A model generated the notes under the pieces. It saw nothing but the letters and a program-made list of their open reading frames with translations, did not search any database and was not told the DNA's origin. The position numbers were made by a program, and so were the translations under genes. Of a DNA stretch of 64,000 bases, positions 1 through 11,830 are shown piece after piece (position 1 is the first letter of the stretch; each line of letters begins with the position of its first letter). Origin of the DNA: Bradysia coprophila (Eukaryota > Arthropoda > Insecta > Diptera > Sciaridae); NCBI RefSeq assembly GCF_014529535.1, contig NW_023503555.1, positions 1,674,001 through 1,738,000 of the forward strand. The letters are read 5' to 3'.

Positions 1-510
1 GTTTTCGATGACGTCACTCAGATCCACGTGCAGCGCATTAACGGATCTTGTAGTACGTAGCGTACACCCAAAAAAATGACTCACAATTTTAATGAGAACA
101 TTGACACACTCTCATCTCTCATACGTACCATATGTGTGTATTGATAACCTCTGGATTTTGTAATTATGTGACCCCACACACACGGTGTATGAGAGATTTG
201 TTTTGGTTTAAATTTGGTGAATCGAATTTTCGTTTCTTTTTTTTTTGTTGCTTTGAAATCGTTCAAGCCAGACTGGTGTGTGCGTTTTTTTAGTTAAATT
301 CGCTTCCAGTTGTTTTTTTCGCGCTTTTCGAAACGAATTTTCTTTCGTTATTTTTAGAATTATTGGTAGGAAAACATGTTAAGTGATGTTATTCAAAGAT
401 AGAACATTAAAACGTATTTTTGGAATGGTAGTTCAAGGATGAGAATAAAAAAAAAACTTCTTCGGTAAATCGGAATAGTAGTTGCCGTTTTGGAGGAGTG
501 AGTTATTGAT

Positions 511-708
511 TCATATGAATAGTTAAAGGAAGGAAGTGGACGTGCAACATTATTGAATTATAAGAAAAATGATATTTCATTTATTTAGATCCGTTTTCAT
601 CGTCAAAAACATAAAACATTCCAAACGGAACTGATTGAATGAAATTCGATTTTTCTTATAATTCGCTAGTGTGGTATGTTGCGTTACTGCATTTAACTAT
701 TCATATGT
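511..708. mobile_element. Palindromic MITE (family with a second copy near 60.1 kb)
   Basis: Ends are CATATGAATAGTTAAA and its reverse complement. The inverted homology continues inward through a GAATTATAAGAAAAAT block on each arm, so almost the whole 198 bp folds on itself. A related copy lies at 60074-60207, and a fragment of one arm lies near 8800-8835. TTGAT occurs on both sides (506-510 and 708-712) and may be a target duplication. No coding capacity is seen. It lies upstream of the visible paxillin exons, presumably in a paxillin intron. Confidence 0.7.
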
Positions 709-1139
709 TGATCTTTCTTTGACATCTTTGACAGTAGCTCGCGGACTCGTTTCTAAAATTTTCATCGATTATTAGCAAGTTTATTCGTCGAGTCGAGAAG
801 TTCAACTCACGTAAGGTGTAAAATCAGAAAACATTCCGCAGAATTTTCCAGAATTCGCTTGACTGAAAAAGTTCGGGAAATATCAGTAATTTCTGTCGGC
901 TACTTTCAAATAAGTTATGCCTTTCGTTTCAGCTGTTTTTCAGGTGTTCCACTAATACAAGCAAAAGTGATAGTAATTACTACACGTGGAACACGTTTGT
1001 TTGTTTGAATGGATCAGCTGAAAAAACACGTGAAACAAAATGCGTCATTTTTTCAAAGTTGCCGACTGTAATCTATTTTCCGAAAATAGGCGCCGGTGTT
1101 TAGTTAATAATAGTTTCCAGACTACGTGAGACGACAATC

Positions 1140-1600
1140 TCCTTATTTTCTCTCATGTATAGGCCATGAGAAAATTGATTTTTGTTGACGATTGGTCAAA
1201 TGACATTTCTGTAGTGTAGAAAATAGAACGTTTCTCACTTGAACTGTCACTTTTGTGTTGTGTAGAAAAACTGTTAATTACATCTCGCAGATATGAAAAA
1301 TTCTGTGTTGGCTTTGTTCGTTCTGGCCACAAACAGTTGGAATTTTCATTTCGAGTAACACCCGAAAAACACATTTTTCACAGCGCAGGCAAGACAATAG
1401 TCACTTTCACAAAACAGGCGGGAAAATAGTCATTTTCTCACCTTATCTAAAACATCTGGGTCCTTCGCTACGCTTTGGCCACAAAGAAAACCATCGAAAT
1501 GAAATTTCCAACTTTTCTTGGCTAGGTTAACAAATAACTAATCTACAATGAAGGCTTTCGAAGTTTCAGCAGAGGCGAGAAAATAAATATTTTCTAGTCG
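1140..1600. repeat. Diverged interspersed repeat, related to 18540-18990
   Basis: This stretch shares several blocks with 18540-18990: an AGAAAATA..GTTTCT block followed by GAACTGTCA, and the end block AAGGCTTTCGAAGTTTCA followed by a GAGAAAATA-type run. A fragment in the opposite orientation is at 27395-27450. No ORF of note. Boundaries are approximate because the copies have drifted. The remainder of 1-2333 shows no exon that I can recognise and is probably paxillin intron. Confidence 0.5.
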
Positions 1601-2333
1601 ACATTGTATTTGTTGATTTCTAAAAAAAACTACTTCACAACAGAAATCTCTGCTAAGCAAGTTGCTGCTTATTAGGATATAACAGGACACTGGGACACCT
1701 TGTCACTACCGAAGCATAGTAGTAGTTCAATATTTTCAGAACTGGAACAGCAGCTGCATGTACTGTATCTTGGATATTTTTTCTCTTTAACTTAAATATT
1801 CCACTCATTCCTGACCTAAAACAGAAGACACAAAAGCACCACACATCTGTTCATGTTCTGCTGTTTATAATTTATGACTTTCGGTAGCGTATTAATTCTG
1901 GACATCGCAACGGTGATATCATTAACATTAAATAATAGATTCAGGGTCACCGATGATTATGGAACATTGATGGGATTTGCTTCGAATAAATTTTAAATAA
2001 TTTATTTTCGGAATGGCGATTTGAATGGACGGGTCCATTTATTATTCGGTAAATATGCTGTTGATTAATTGACTCCATCGCGGCTTGAGTAAACTTTTCA
2101 CGAAATGTGTCCGCTTCAACCAGCAAATAATATCGTCTTGTGAAAATGAAGTCAGTGAGGATTCCCTTATACACGAAAAAGTCCTTTTGTCTTTTAAAGC
2201 ATATGACAGCCCTCAGTGTAGTGCGTAGTCTGGAGTATCGATTAAAAATGTTTTAGAAGTTTCCTTATAAAAACTACAAAATTTACATTCGAGTTGAACA
2301 TCCACTAAAATTTGGTTTTCTATTTACTTTCAG

Positions 2334-3104
<771 letters not shown>

Positions 3105-4182
3105 ATGTTGCAGCTTTATAATGAAACAGTGTGAGAGTGGAGGGAAATGGAATTAATTAAGTGAAGGAAGGAAAAAAAACCGGTCGAAATATTTTACGGA
3201 TCTAACCATCGTTTCTAAACACAAAATAACATTTTCGCTTAAAGATGAGAGAAGGAAAAAAATAAAAACAAAAGAAAATCAAACCGGAATCGAAGTCAAT
3301 TCTACAAGTACGTAACCTTTCACAAACGGCCTGATATCTGTTATCGACAACCATTGTCAACAATAAAGCAATGACCTTCGGTCTTACATAGTCAAATGAA
3401 TGTTTAAACAAATGAAGTAAAAGATTTTGTATCCAAAACAGTATACGAAAGTTTCAATGATTTTGCCGTTTCTGAAAGGTTCGTACACAATGCACACATC
3501 TAAACTAGTGGATACAGTCGTAAGAAAGCAATGCGATCCAGTGGTTTTAGTCTTTGTTAATCAATCACGAAATCTTATTAAAAATTTAGTTAGTGCGCTG
3601 GAGTGCTATTTAAAGACGGAGGAGGTGGAGGAGGAGGTACTGAAATTGATTTTGAGAGGAAAACATTTTTCGGTAGACTTGGCGTTAGATTAATTACCCG
3701 TTGCCCGAAAATCAGATCATCCCAGTCCACCTACACTTCGTTATTTTAACTTCACTCGGAATGTAGCTGATAAGTGAGAAAAATATGGAATTCAGCTTTG
3801 GATGTTGCAAGCAAAAATGGAAATACTATAAGAAAATGACAATCGGTTTTTACAAGTATAACGCCAGTCAATTTGTTTATCTTAAATGTGGTGCATCGTA
3901 ATATATTGGCCATGGATAAGATGCACACGGAAAACGCAATTATGTTTCTAGTTTATCCAATTCAGTTCATCCGGCTTGATAAAACAGTTTCGGTTTTCTG
4001 TCGGAAGAGATCTTTTATTTGTCAGTTTTGTGCCAATTCTATGTTAAATTTTTATTGTTTAAATGTTTAAATGTTGAAACTAAACGGGAAATTATTTTTC
4101 TTTTGTTTTTTTTTTTTTAAATAGCTAAAAGCAGCAATTAATGTAAACGTAATTGTTTGTGACAAATTTTTTTTTTAATAAA
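3105..4182 (+). other. Pax: Paxillin 3' UTR with poly(A) signal
   Basis: Non-coding sequence after the paxillin stop. The AATAAA at 4177-4182 follows a T-rich stretch and is the best candidate for the end of the transcript, giving a 3' UTR of about 1.1 kb. An 88-codon reading frame at 3427-3693 lies inside and has no recognisable domain; it is taken as chance. Confidence 0.55.
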
Positions 4183-4199
4183 AATTTTTAATTACTTGG

Positions 4200-5740
4200 A
4201 TAACAATCTAAGTTTTGGTCTTTTATTCTGACTCAAAAACATGATCCGTCCCCACTCGTTGGATATTTCATTTTCCTTGGGTGACATTCAAAATCAAAAG
4301 GACACGGTGCGGTTGAACGAACTTTGACTGAGTTGTGGATGAACTTTCGAAATGTTACATCAATTATGAACGATATAGTGTCGATCCATTTGATTAATCA
4401 ACAAGGATAAAGACTCGCCAATGCATTTTATATGGCAACTGAACGTAATGCGCCAACCTCGGCGCCAACGGCACCGATGAAAACATCAACAAAATCGAAA
4501 ATAGTCACTTGAATCCGGGCGCTACTACCAAAATCCTATTTCGTCGGAAGATTTGCTAAGCGATTTCAGACATCGCGGAGGAAGAATCACCTACACCAGT
4601 TTTATTCAAAGAACCGATAGAATCGTCAGACCAATCGAAATATACCGTTTTGGAGCCGTAGCTAAACTATCTTTTCGTAACCGGGAAAAGGGACCGGTTC
4701 GGGCTTCGAAAGCAGTGGAAATCAAATAAGAAGTTAGCCATTCGAAGGTAGGGGATATTCCAGATCCAGGACGATCCAGCCGAAAGTAAATCGACGAGTG
4801 AGGCGTGTTGGTTGGGTGTGTTGATTGGCTACGTTGACTGACTGTGTTGATTAACAATGTTGATTGACTATGGCATAGTCACTATGCTGACTGACTAGAA
4901 TTATATTATAATTCTCATAATTATTGTTAGAATTATATAGCTAGTCCAACCAAGACTGATCGCCACGTGGCATATAAATGCAAGCTTATCGAGTAGCAGC
5001 CAGGGCTGTTTCGGTGGAAGAGACCACTGCGAGTCTTTCATGGAAAAGACAGTTCTACAAACTAGTGGAACTTTGAAGCTTCTAAAACACTTGTTCCGTC
5101 AAGTAATGTATGGAGTGTATAAGGAGAGCGAAAACCAGGCAAGATTAACTTGTCACTATTTCAAATATGCCAACAAAAGAAATTCGATACGTACGTCGCT
5201 GTGTTTTAAGCCAGTCAGCTATCACAGATTAATGAATGAAATAAAATCGAGAGTAAAGCTCAGTTAAAATGTGAATGTGATTTCTCCCAGAGACCAGTTA
5301 AATTCAGACAATTAAAAGTATTCTTCTTAAACACTCTATAAGGGAAATGCTTCTGGAAAACTAAGTTAAGTGTAATAGAGTTTTCTCCCAATCCCTGTAA
5401 TATGTTTAGTAAATTTCGTCATATGAAATTGCTGTCATGAGGCTTTTATGTGAGCCCACTTCACTATTATTAGCTCTGTAGTAACGAAAGTGAAATTCTT
5501 TCACATGAAAATAATCTGTAGAGAATGAAGTACTGTGAAGAAAATGTGGCGCCTCACATGCCAACCCGCCCGGTAAATAGGAAATCATTCTTTTTTTTTT
5601 CAACCCTGAGTTTAAAATTGCGCTTTCAAACAAGGAACACAATGATTTAAATTCTCCGCGAAAAGTTTGATGCATTGAACACATTATTAAGCAGTCGAAA
5701 TGTCTCTGCATGCATGCATGCAGTCAACACATCTTTCGAA
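4200..5740. other. Intergenic region between paxillin and the small inverted gene pair
   Basis: No supportable gene. At about 4807-4898 there are degenerate short repeats of the form GTTGATTGACT, followed by an AT-rich palindrome at about 4900-4940. A 101-codon antisense frame at 5406-5711 has an ATG but no family likeness or splice context. A GCATGCATGCATGC run lies at about 5708-5722, at the start of a sequence block that recurs near 8222-8256. Confidence 0.5.
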
Positions 5741-5889
5741 TGTCAAGACCGTCAAGTAGTGGAGAGAGTAAAACTTTCGCGGTAAAAGCGCATTGCAAGT
5801 TCACAACAGAACAACTAATCAAGCTCACAGTAAAATAAAAGAATTAAAATAAAATTAATTCAACCTCAGGTTCGAAAACACCCTAGAGA

Positions 5890-6138
5890 ATGGGAGTTTA
5901 TTATTACATTGTCAACAGGACGTTGAAACAACGTATCAAAAATCACTACGGTAAATGGGGCGAATTCGATTTCAACGACGTGGTGGAATATCTGTGCTCA
6001 CATCAGGAAGGCTGGTCCGATGATCACTACATTTGGGCTGTTGGTGATGACCACAGTAATGCCGTCAAATATTTTCCGAGCGAAGGTCTAACAGATGATG
6101 AAATGAATGAGGCGATGAACGAGTATGCGGAAGTGTAA
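5890..6138 (+). CDS. Small uncharacterised protein, copy 1 (82 aa)
   Basis: An intronless ORF starting at the conserved ATG of both copies and ending YAEV. The protein begins MGVYYYIVNRTLKQRI, has a middle DVVEYLCSHQEGW and an acidic tail with DDEMNEAM. There is no signal peptide, membrane segment or zinc motif; it looks small, soluble and acidic. It is about 84% identical to the inverted copy (13 differences in 82). Conservation of length and frame over both copies, plus an AATAAA at 6226-6231, supports a real gene. The family is not recognised. The YYYxVNxTxKxxI opening reminds me of short hypothetical proteins in bacteria and large viruses, which would point to horizontal transfer, but that is only an impression. 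Confidence 0.72.
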   Translation: MGVYYYIVNRTLKQRIKNHYGKWGEFDFNDVVEYLCSHQEGWSDDHYIWAVGDDHSNAVKYFPSEGLTDDEMNEAMNEYAEV

Positions 6139-6667
6139 ACATGAAATTAATGGTTGACATTCTATTCCTGAAGATCCTAACAACAACGCCAGAATAATTA
6201 TATTTTTGTATCATTGAAAATTCATAATAAAATTGCTGGAATAGATGACGCAAGTTTTCTACTTTCTACTTACAAAAAATGTCTTCGCAAGCTTTAACAA
6301 AAAAAAGCGTCACATACCCTTCCGTATAATGCTGATGTATACTTTATCACTATCGATTGTGACATCGTTTACTCTATGAACCGCGACCAATGCTACTCTG
6401 GTTATATCCTTTTCATTCAACATTTTACAATCGACAAGGTTTACACCAAGTAAGTTAAGTGATTGTGCTACAACCTCGGCAGCAGTATTAAAAATAATGT
6501 CGCGATGATGGTCAATTTGTCAATAAGAAGATCACAGATGTTCCAACTGTTCTAATTTTATAATAATTTCCAATTTATTATGAATTTTCAATGATACAAA
6601 AATATAATTATTCTGGCGTTGTTGTTAGGATCTTCAGGAATAGACGGTCAACCATTTCAAGTTTACA

Positions 6668-6919
6668 TCAGCATACTTCAGCATACTTGTCCATTGCCTC
6701 TTTCATTTCATCATCTGACAGACTCTCGCGTGGAAAATATTTGACGGCATTGCTGTAGTCATCACCAACAGCCCAAATGTCGTGATCATTGGACCAGCCT
6801 TCCTGATGAGAGCACAGATATTCCACCACATCGTCGAAATCGAATACGCCCCATTTACTGTAGTGTTTTTTGATTCGTTGTTTCAAAGTCCGATTGACAA
6901 TGTAATAATAAACTCCCAT
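6668..6919 (-). CDS. Small uncharacterised protein, copy 2 (83 aa)
   Basis: Inverted paralogue of the gene at 5890-6138, with the same start and the same core; it ends YAEVC. A 10-base local duplication (AGTATGCTGA repeated) near the stop changes the last codons and adds one residue. The substitutions against copy 1 include N18K, G21S, E25V, D44N, Y47D, H55Y and S64R, with no stop or frameshift, so both copies look intact. The 3' flank in this orientation keeps the CATAATAAATTGG poly(A) context. Function unknown. Confidence 0.7.
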   Translation of the reverse strand: MGVYYYIVNRTLKQRIKKHYSKWGVFDFDDVVEYLCSHQEGWSNDHDIWAVGDDYSNAVKYFPRESLSDDEMKEAMDKYAEVC

Positions 6920-7204
6920 TTTCGAAGGTGTTTTCGAACCAAATGTGAACTCAGGTTGGAATTTTATTTTAATTCTTTGATTTTACTTCGAGTTTGATTA
7001 GTTCTAGTTATGTTTACTTGTGAACTTGCACGAACTTGTGAACGAAAGTTTTACTCTCTCTACGTCTTGACCAAGGTAAATATAGTGAGGAGGTAATGTC
7101 ATATATAACCGAATCAGATGTTCGGAAAGCAAAAAAGGGAATAGAAAGTCGGGCCATCTGTTGTGAGATAGCGAGAATATTTTCGTGGAATACAAGTAAA
7201 TCGT

Positions 7205-8113
7205 CAGGGGCGGATTAAGGTTTTCAGCGCCACTGCCAAACGCAATTTAAGCGCTAATTTTTCTGTATGAATTTCATATAACAAGGTGGTACTAATGAAA
7301 ATTGCTGCTTGTTCAAGACGTGCATTCCGGAGACTATTGAAATGAATGATAGTGTTACGATAGAAGTGAAAGAAATTTAATTGCGAGCGCAGCGAGCAAG
7401 AAAATTTTCAAAAATAAGGTATCACTACACAAACTCTGATACCATAAAAAAATGATTTTTTGATTATTGGCATAGCACTGACTGGTGTGAGTTAAAAGTT
7501 ACAATTTTTAGTTTATGAAGATCACATCACAATTCGTAGTTTTTACGCTAATTCAATGGTCGAGCTTTTTCTTTTTCGAGGCATCAGATTTCCTTTTTTA
7601 ACCTGATTTACGCTCTTGTGTGTAAAAGGCAAATGAACATCAGCTCAGCAATCCATTCTGAACTAGTTCGAGTGATCGAAGAGGCGCTGTTTCCTCGTTT
7701 TTTGACACTTTCCATGATGTGAAGAACTATAGTTCTAAATGTTTCATTTTAAACTTCCCCATTCATGTTTCCTCGCAAAATAATTCCTTTTTGTAAATGT
7801 TTGGACTGAATACTATGACATACGAATTGAATTTTTCACAATTAACCCGTGGACTCCTGTACTCGTCAAAATAAAAATTTTAAAAACTACGTGCGTACTG
7901 TGCTTTACGTGATTAGGCATCCGCAAACTCTCTATAGGTTTGTGACAGATTACGAGCGCCGCAGGCAATTTTTTTTTAAATTTCAGTTTGAAACTAAAAA
8001 ACAATTTCTCTTCAGACAATAATTTTCCATTCTGTCTGTGGCTGAGCTCAGTGCCAAATGTTTCCAGCGCCATGGGCACGGTACCGAATTTCCCATAGGG
8101 TAATCCGCCACTG
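7205..8113. mobile_element. hAT-type non-autonomous element, 909 bp
   Basis: The left end reads CAGGGGCGGATTA; the right end is the reverse complement of CAGTGGCGGATTA. It is flanked by a perfect 8-bp direct repeat TAAATCGT at 7197-7204 and 8114-8121. Both the end sequence and the 8-bp target duplication fit the hAT superfamily. The interior has no transposase-like ORF (a 104-codon frame at 7813-8127 runs through the right end and is not convincing), so it depends on an enzyme elsewhere. It contains a GCGAGCGCAGCGAGC motif at about 7384. Confidence 0.9.
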
Positions 8114-8187
8114 TAAATCGTAGTCAACCATTTTAAAAAAAGAAGCCAGTGGCATCGACCTTATGTGCTAGGCCGCGCGTCTGAATG

Positions 8188-8256
8188 GCATTACCTCCTC
8201 ACTATATTTACCTTGGTCTTGACATTCATTTTCGAAAAATGTGTTGACTGCATGGT
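8188..8256. repeat. Orphan third copy of the flank of the inverted gene pair
   Basis: Read in reverse complement, this stretch joins two blocks that are apart elsewhere: the block at 5718-5745 (GCAGTCAACACAT followed by ATGTCAAGAC) and the block at 7070-7100 (CAAGGTAAATATAGTGAGG). It therefore looks like the more complete ancestral upstream edge of the duplicated unit, now separated from the right arm by the hAT insertion. Confidence 0.6.
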
Positions 8257-9230
8257 GCATACAGAGGGCAGGCACATTACTGCATAATAATGTTTCAATT
8301 TCATAAAACATTTAAATTGTGTTTTTTTTTTTTGACGCGACGAATCGCCTTCCTTCGAAATCGGGCACAAAAGTTTGGTTGTTAGTGAAATAACATCAAG
8401 TGTATGGAGAAAATATGAGAATAGCCCTTCGTCCGTACAAAAAGAAAAAGCCTTGTAAAAAGTCGACCTATTGCCTGTTTCTGGGTACAAGCTATTTTAT
8501 CGTAAAACATTCTACAAAAGCTTTATCGGATCACTTAGCTGAGGAGCAAATTCATGTAATATTTTTGAAAGTTGTCATCCCACTTATCCACTTATCAAAT
8601 ACGCAACTTGAAACCTCGGAATTTTTGGAAAATTCAGTAAATTTTCGACAAATTTCTGTAGTCCTCCGTAAATTTCAGTAAATTCGGTAAATGAATTTAC
8701 GAATAACTAGCTTTGAATTAAAGATGTTCAATTTTTTGGAGTCGTTCTCTTCTCTTCAAGGATGTATAAACACGACTATTGAAAACGAAGTTAAATCAAT
8801 GATAATTTCATTTTTCTTATAACTCGCTATAATTGGAAATATCTCCTTTCTGCATTCAGATATACATATATACTGTTGTTGGGGAGGTAAATATTAAATT
8901 TCTACTTGTCATAGTATTCACAGGATCAACGTTATACAGATTTGATTCCTTTTCCTTTTCCCGCCACATGTACATAACCAGCCGTTGAAAAACCGAAAAC
9001 AAGCACTTTTCTTATGAAAATTTCTCAATGTACATGAAGTGTCATTTAAAAGGTAATTGCATATACTTTTGGGGGGTAAAGAGGGTCTTATCGACTTTAA
9101 AATTCATTCACACTGAAGCAGTTGAAGAATGGGTAAAATTTGACTATTTCGGTGAACTTCTAGCGGTTCCTCAACATCTTTACATTTGAGTGTCTGTTCT
9201 TTTCCTTTTATTGTCAAAACGTCACCTTCC
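8257..9230. other. Intergenic, no gene seen
   Basis: AT-rich. A fragment of one arm of the 511-708 MITE family lies near 8800-8835 (ATTTCATTTTTCTTATAACT). A 93-codon frame at 8400-8681 has no family likeness. Short GTAAAT/TTCAGTAAATT repeats occur at about 8630-8700. Confidence 0.4.
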
Positions 9231-9238
9231 ATACCAAC

Positions 9239-9440
9239 CACGGCAGAGTAAAATAAACCAGGCAAAAGCGGTTCATTTTCGAAACGTCAAATAAGGGACC
9301 TAATACACAGGATGAAAATGAACACAAATGAACACTGACATAAATTGAAAAAATTTATTCGCAAAATATCAAGGGCTACAAGATTATTCAGGTCCCTAGT
9401 CAAACAAGCGCTCCTGCCTGGTTAACTTTACTCTGTCGTG
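9239..9440. mobile_element. 202-bp MITE with perfect 8-bp target duplication (hAT- or P-type)
   Basis: Inverted ends of about 32 bp: CACGGCAGAGTAAAATAAAC at the left, and CACGACAGAGTAAAGTTAAC read inward from the right. Flanked by ATACCAAC at 9231-9238 and 9441-9448, identical over 8 bp. An 8-bp duplication with about 31-bp ends starting CA fits the P or hAT superfamilies; which one cannot be settled here. It lies just beyond the 3' end of the serine-protease homologue. Confidence 0.85.
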
Positions 9441-9709
9441 ATACCAACACAATAACCCCAAACGATGGCCAGGAAGCAAATTTTACACCTTTTTCTGTTT
9501 CTATGAAATTACTTTCCGCACCCAGGGGTTGATAGTCACAACAATATTTTATATGGAAAATAAGAACTTCATTTTTTGAATTACAATTTAGTTAATAAAA
9601 ATGCCCAGCTGATTAACAACGAAGATGCAATCGTTGAGAGGATGCCAGCCGATCTGAGGGACGATATTTTAGAAAATTTGTTTTTCATTTTAATAAATGT
9701 AAATTTAAC

Positions 9710-11649
9710 TCACACTCCTGGCGCAGGTGTCGTCCCCCCATGTGGTATTTCAGTTCGAGTGTACTGCTGAGTAATCCATTGAATGTGATGTCGTACCTAA
9801 TGAACACACAGCGTATAGATAACCAGTCAGCGATTAAACAGATATCAAACTTACTTGAGTATAAATTCCTGGTGAATTGGGCGAACCACAATCTTCACCC
9901 GATGTTGCGATGCCAGTGAAAGCACCGTTGCAATAGATACCGCCACCTATTGTTGTGTTGCAAATTCCCGAAGTAGCCGCAACGGTACCTGCAAAACAAA
10001 CCTCACTCAAATTTTCCTTTAAAAAAAATTGAAAATAGGGAAAATTACCTGCACAAAACATGCTTTCCGAAACACGACCACTATGGACCGTTTCAACATT
10101 GCATTGAGTGTCTCTGTTTAAAATTGGTTGCAATAGTTCTTGTAGCGGTGTAACACCTTGATATTTCAAGCATAGGAAAATCACGATCATCATTACACAC
10201 CACGGCTAACTAGCAATTAATTGACAATTAATGAATTACCTGCTACAGGGTTATTAAAACCAACAACAACGCAATTGGTCTGGTCGGCAATAATTCGTTC
10301 ATTAAACACTGCTGGAGCAACATTCGGCGACGGAAGCGCATCGAATTGGATAGGATTAGTGGTCTGAATGGTTGAGCAAAAATGGCTTAGCAATTGACGA
10401 GACATGGAAACAACCAAAAGAGAAACTTACTCTCAAAACAGCGACGTCATTTTCGAATGTCCATGGATTGAATTCGGGGTGCGGAAAAACTGCAATGATT
10501 GGAGTGACGAATCCTCCTTCTCCGATCGCTATTGAACCAACACGAACGGCAAAGACAGCAGGGAAAAGAAGGTGATTATCACTTGGATTCAGTACATTAC
10601 GGCACGATGTGACGACATGATTGACGTGAACGACTGTACCTCCACGTGGTTGATTGTTAACAAGAACTAATGCCTGCAAAAGTAAGAGATTTTGTGAGAA
10701 ACTATTAAAGTTTGCGTTGTCAAACTCGGTCGCGCCTTAAATGTTGGTTACAATTTCGTTGCTTATGTTGTACACCCGTCAAAGATAGTAGATTGTATTT
10801 TATGTATGATATCGTATCTGAAGTTGCAACCCGGTCGCTAGCAGTTACATCTGAAAACTCTGTGAACCACACACATGACAAGCGAAACATAAAAACGTTT
10901 CTAAGATTTTTTCTGCCGTTTGTGGTTATTTGTATAGCAAGGAACTAGGAACAAATAGTCAACATACGTCGGGTGAGTATAGCTTTACTTCTGACACATA
11001 TGCGTCTAACGTCGTTACGTATCCGACGTATTATATAGACATACGAGGAACAAGAATAGTTGCGAGCAGCACTTAAGATGTATAAATTTGATACGTTAGC
11101 AGAAGCAGTTGTAAAGCTATACATACACGACGTATGTTGACGATTTTTTTATCAGCGTGGATTTTGTAGATTCGAGGCAAATCAGATGTCAATAATCACA
11201 AATGGCACACAGCTTTACACAAGATCTACAAAACAATAGATACTTTTTACAGCCCCAGGGTTGTAAAATATATGAAATTTCATTTTACCCTACAGTGCAG
11301 TATGTGTCAATATATTATTGGAAGCCTTCTGGGGTATACCTAGGTAACGTAATTAAAAAAAATCTTCCGAGACATTAACGACTAGGAATAACACCCTCTT
11401 CAGTTCTAAATCGTTTTAAAAATTTAATGTAAATGTGAAACTGGATTAAGACTGAACAAGCTCACATGTGACGGATGTGTTCCAACAGGTACGGCGGTTC
11501 CGCCCAGTAACGAGTGCACACTGTTTACCAGAAACACTGCAAATGTAATGTAAAAACACAGAATTTTTTTGTCACTAGAGCCACCACTTTTCAAATTTAA
11601 AATTTTTCTTACACGTGCAATACAGCAGTATACAAACGGTATACTTCAT
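9710..11649 (-). CDS. Secreted S1 serine-protease homologue, non-catalytic (267 aa)
   Basis: Seven exons on the minus strand: 11649-11613, 11536-11466, 10673-10431, 10363-10240, 10156-10049, 9988-9855, 9796-9710 (804 nt, all phases consistent). Residues 1-21 form a signal peptide (MKYTVCILLYCTLFLVNS...). A trypsin fold follows (LLGGTAVPVG to IYTQV...). The usual TAAHC is replaced by TSCRN, so the catalytic His position is Arg61. Asp112 remains in FENDVAVL. The usual GDSGGP is replaced by TTIGGG, so the Ser position is Ile208 and its Asp neighbour is Thr207. Two of three triad residues are missing, so it should not cleave peptides. Insect homologues of this kind act in immunity and melanisation cascades or as binding proteins; the role here is unknown. 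Not a recent pseudogene: frame, splice sites and signal peptide are intact. A TATAAG at about 11703-11698 (minus) could be its TATA box. Confidence 0.9.
10958..11141. mobile_element. 184-bp MITE inside an intron of the serine-protease homologue
   Basis: Near-perfect 31-bp inverted ends beginning GTCAACATACGTCG and ending TATAGCTTTAC on each arm. It lies in the intron between 11465 and 10674. No clear target duplication. The core contains GACGTATTATATAGAC and no ORF. Confidence 0.75.
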
Positions 11650-11830
11650 GGTTCGAATGTTCTGAAGACGTAAACGAGTTGAAACTGAAATATGCAACTT
11701 ATAACGCGAAAGTGTGACAATGGAGTAATGACTACCGTTTCGGTACACAATTTGACTTTATCATTTTGGGCCGTCTTTCTTCTGGTACCTACGATAATTT
11801 CAATGATAATAGTTATTTATGACATCGAGT

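Larger units (their letters stand above)
5741..7070. repeat. Inverted duplication carrying a complete small gene on each arm
   Basis: Left arm 5741-6235 and right arm 6571-7070 are inverted copies separated by about 335 bp of unique spacer. Each arm contains the same upstream block (GAGAGAGTAAAACTTTCG and AAAGAATTAAAATAAAATT), an 82/83-codon ORF, and the same 3' end with an AATAAA-type signal. The two genes therefore point toward each other and were copied as whole transcription units. The upstream edge of the unit occurs a third time at 8188-8256 without the gene. The spacer 6236-6570 shows no coding sequence. Confidence 0.85.

Noticed and set aside
5406..5711. 101-codon antisense frame as a gene
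   Set aside because: An ATG is present but there is no domain, no signal peptide and no poly(A) context, and it begins in a repeated GCATGCATGC run.
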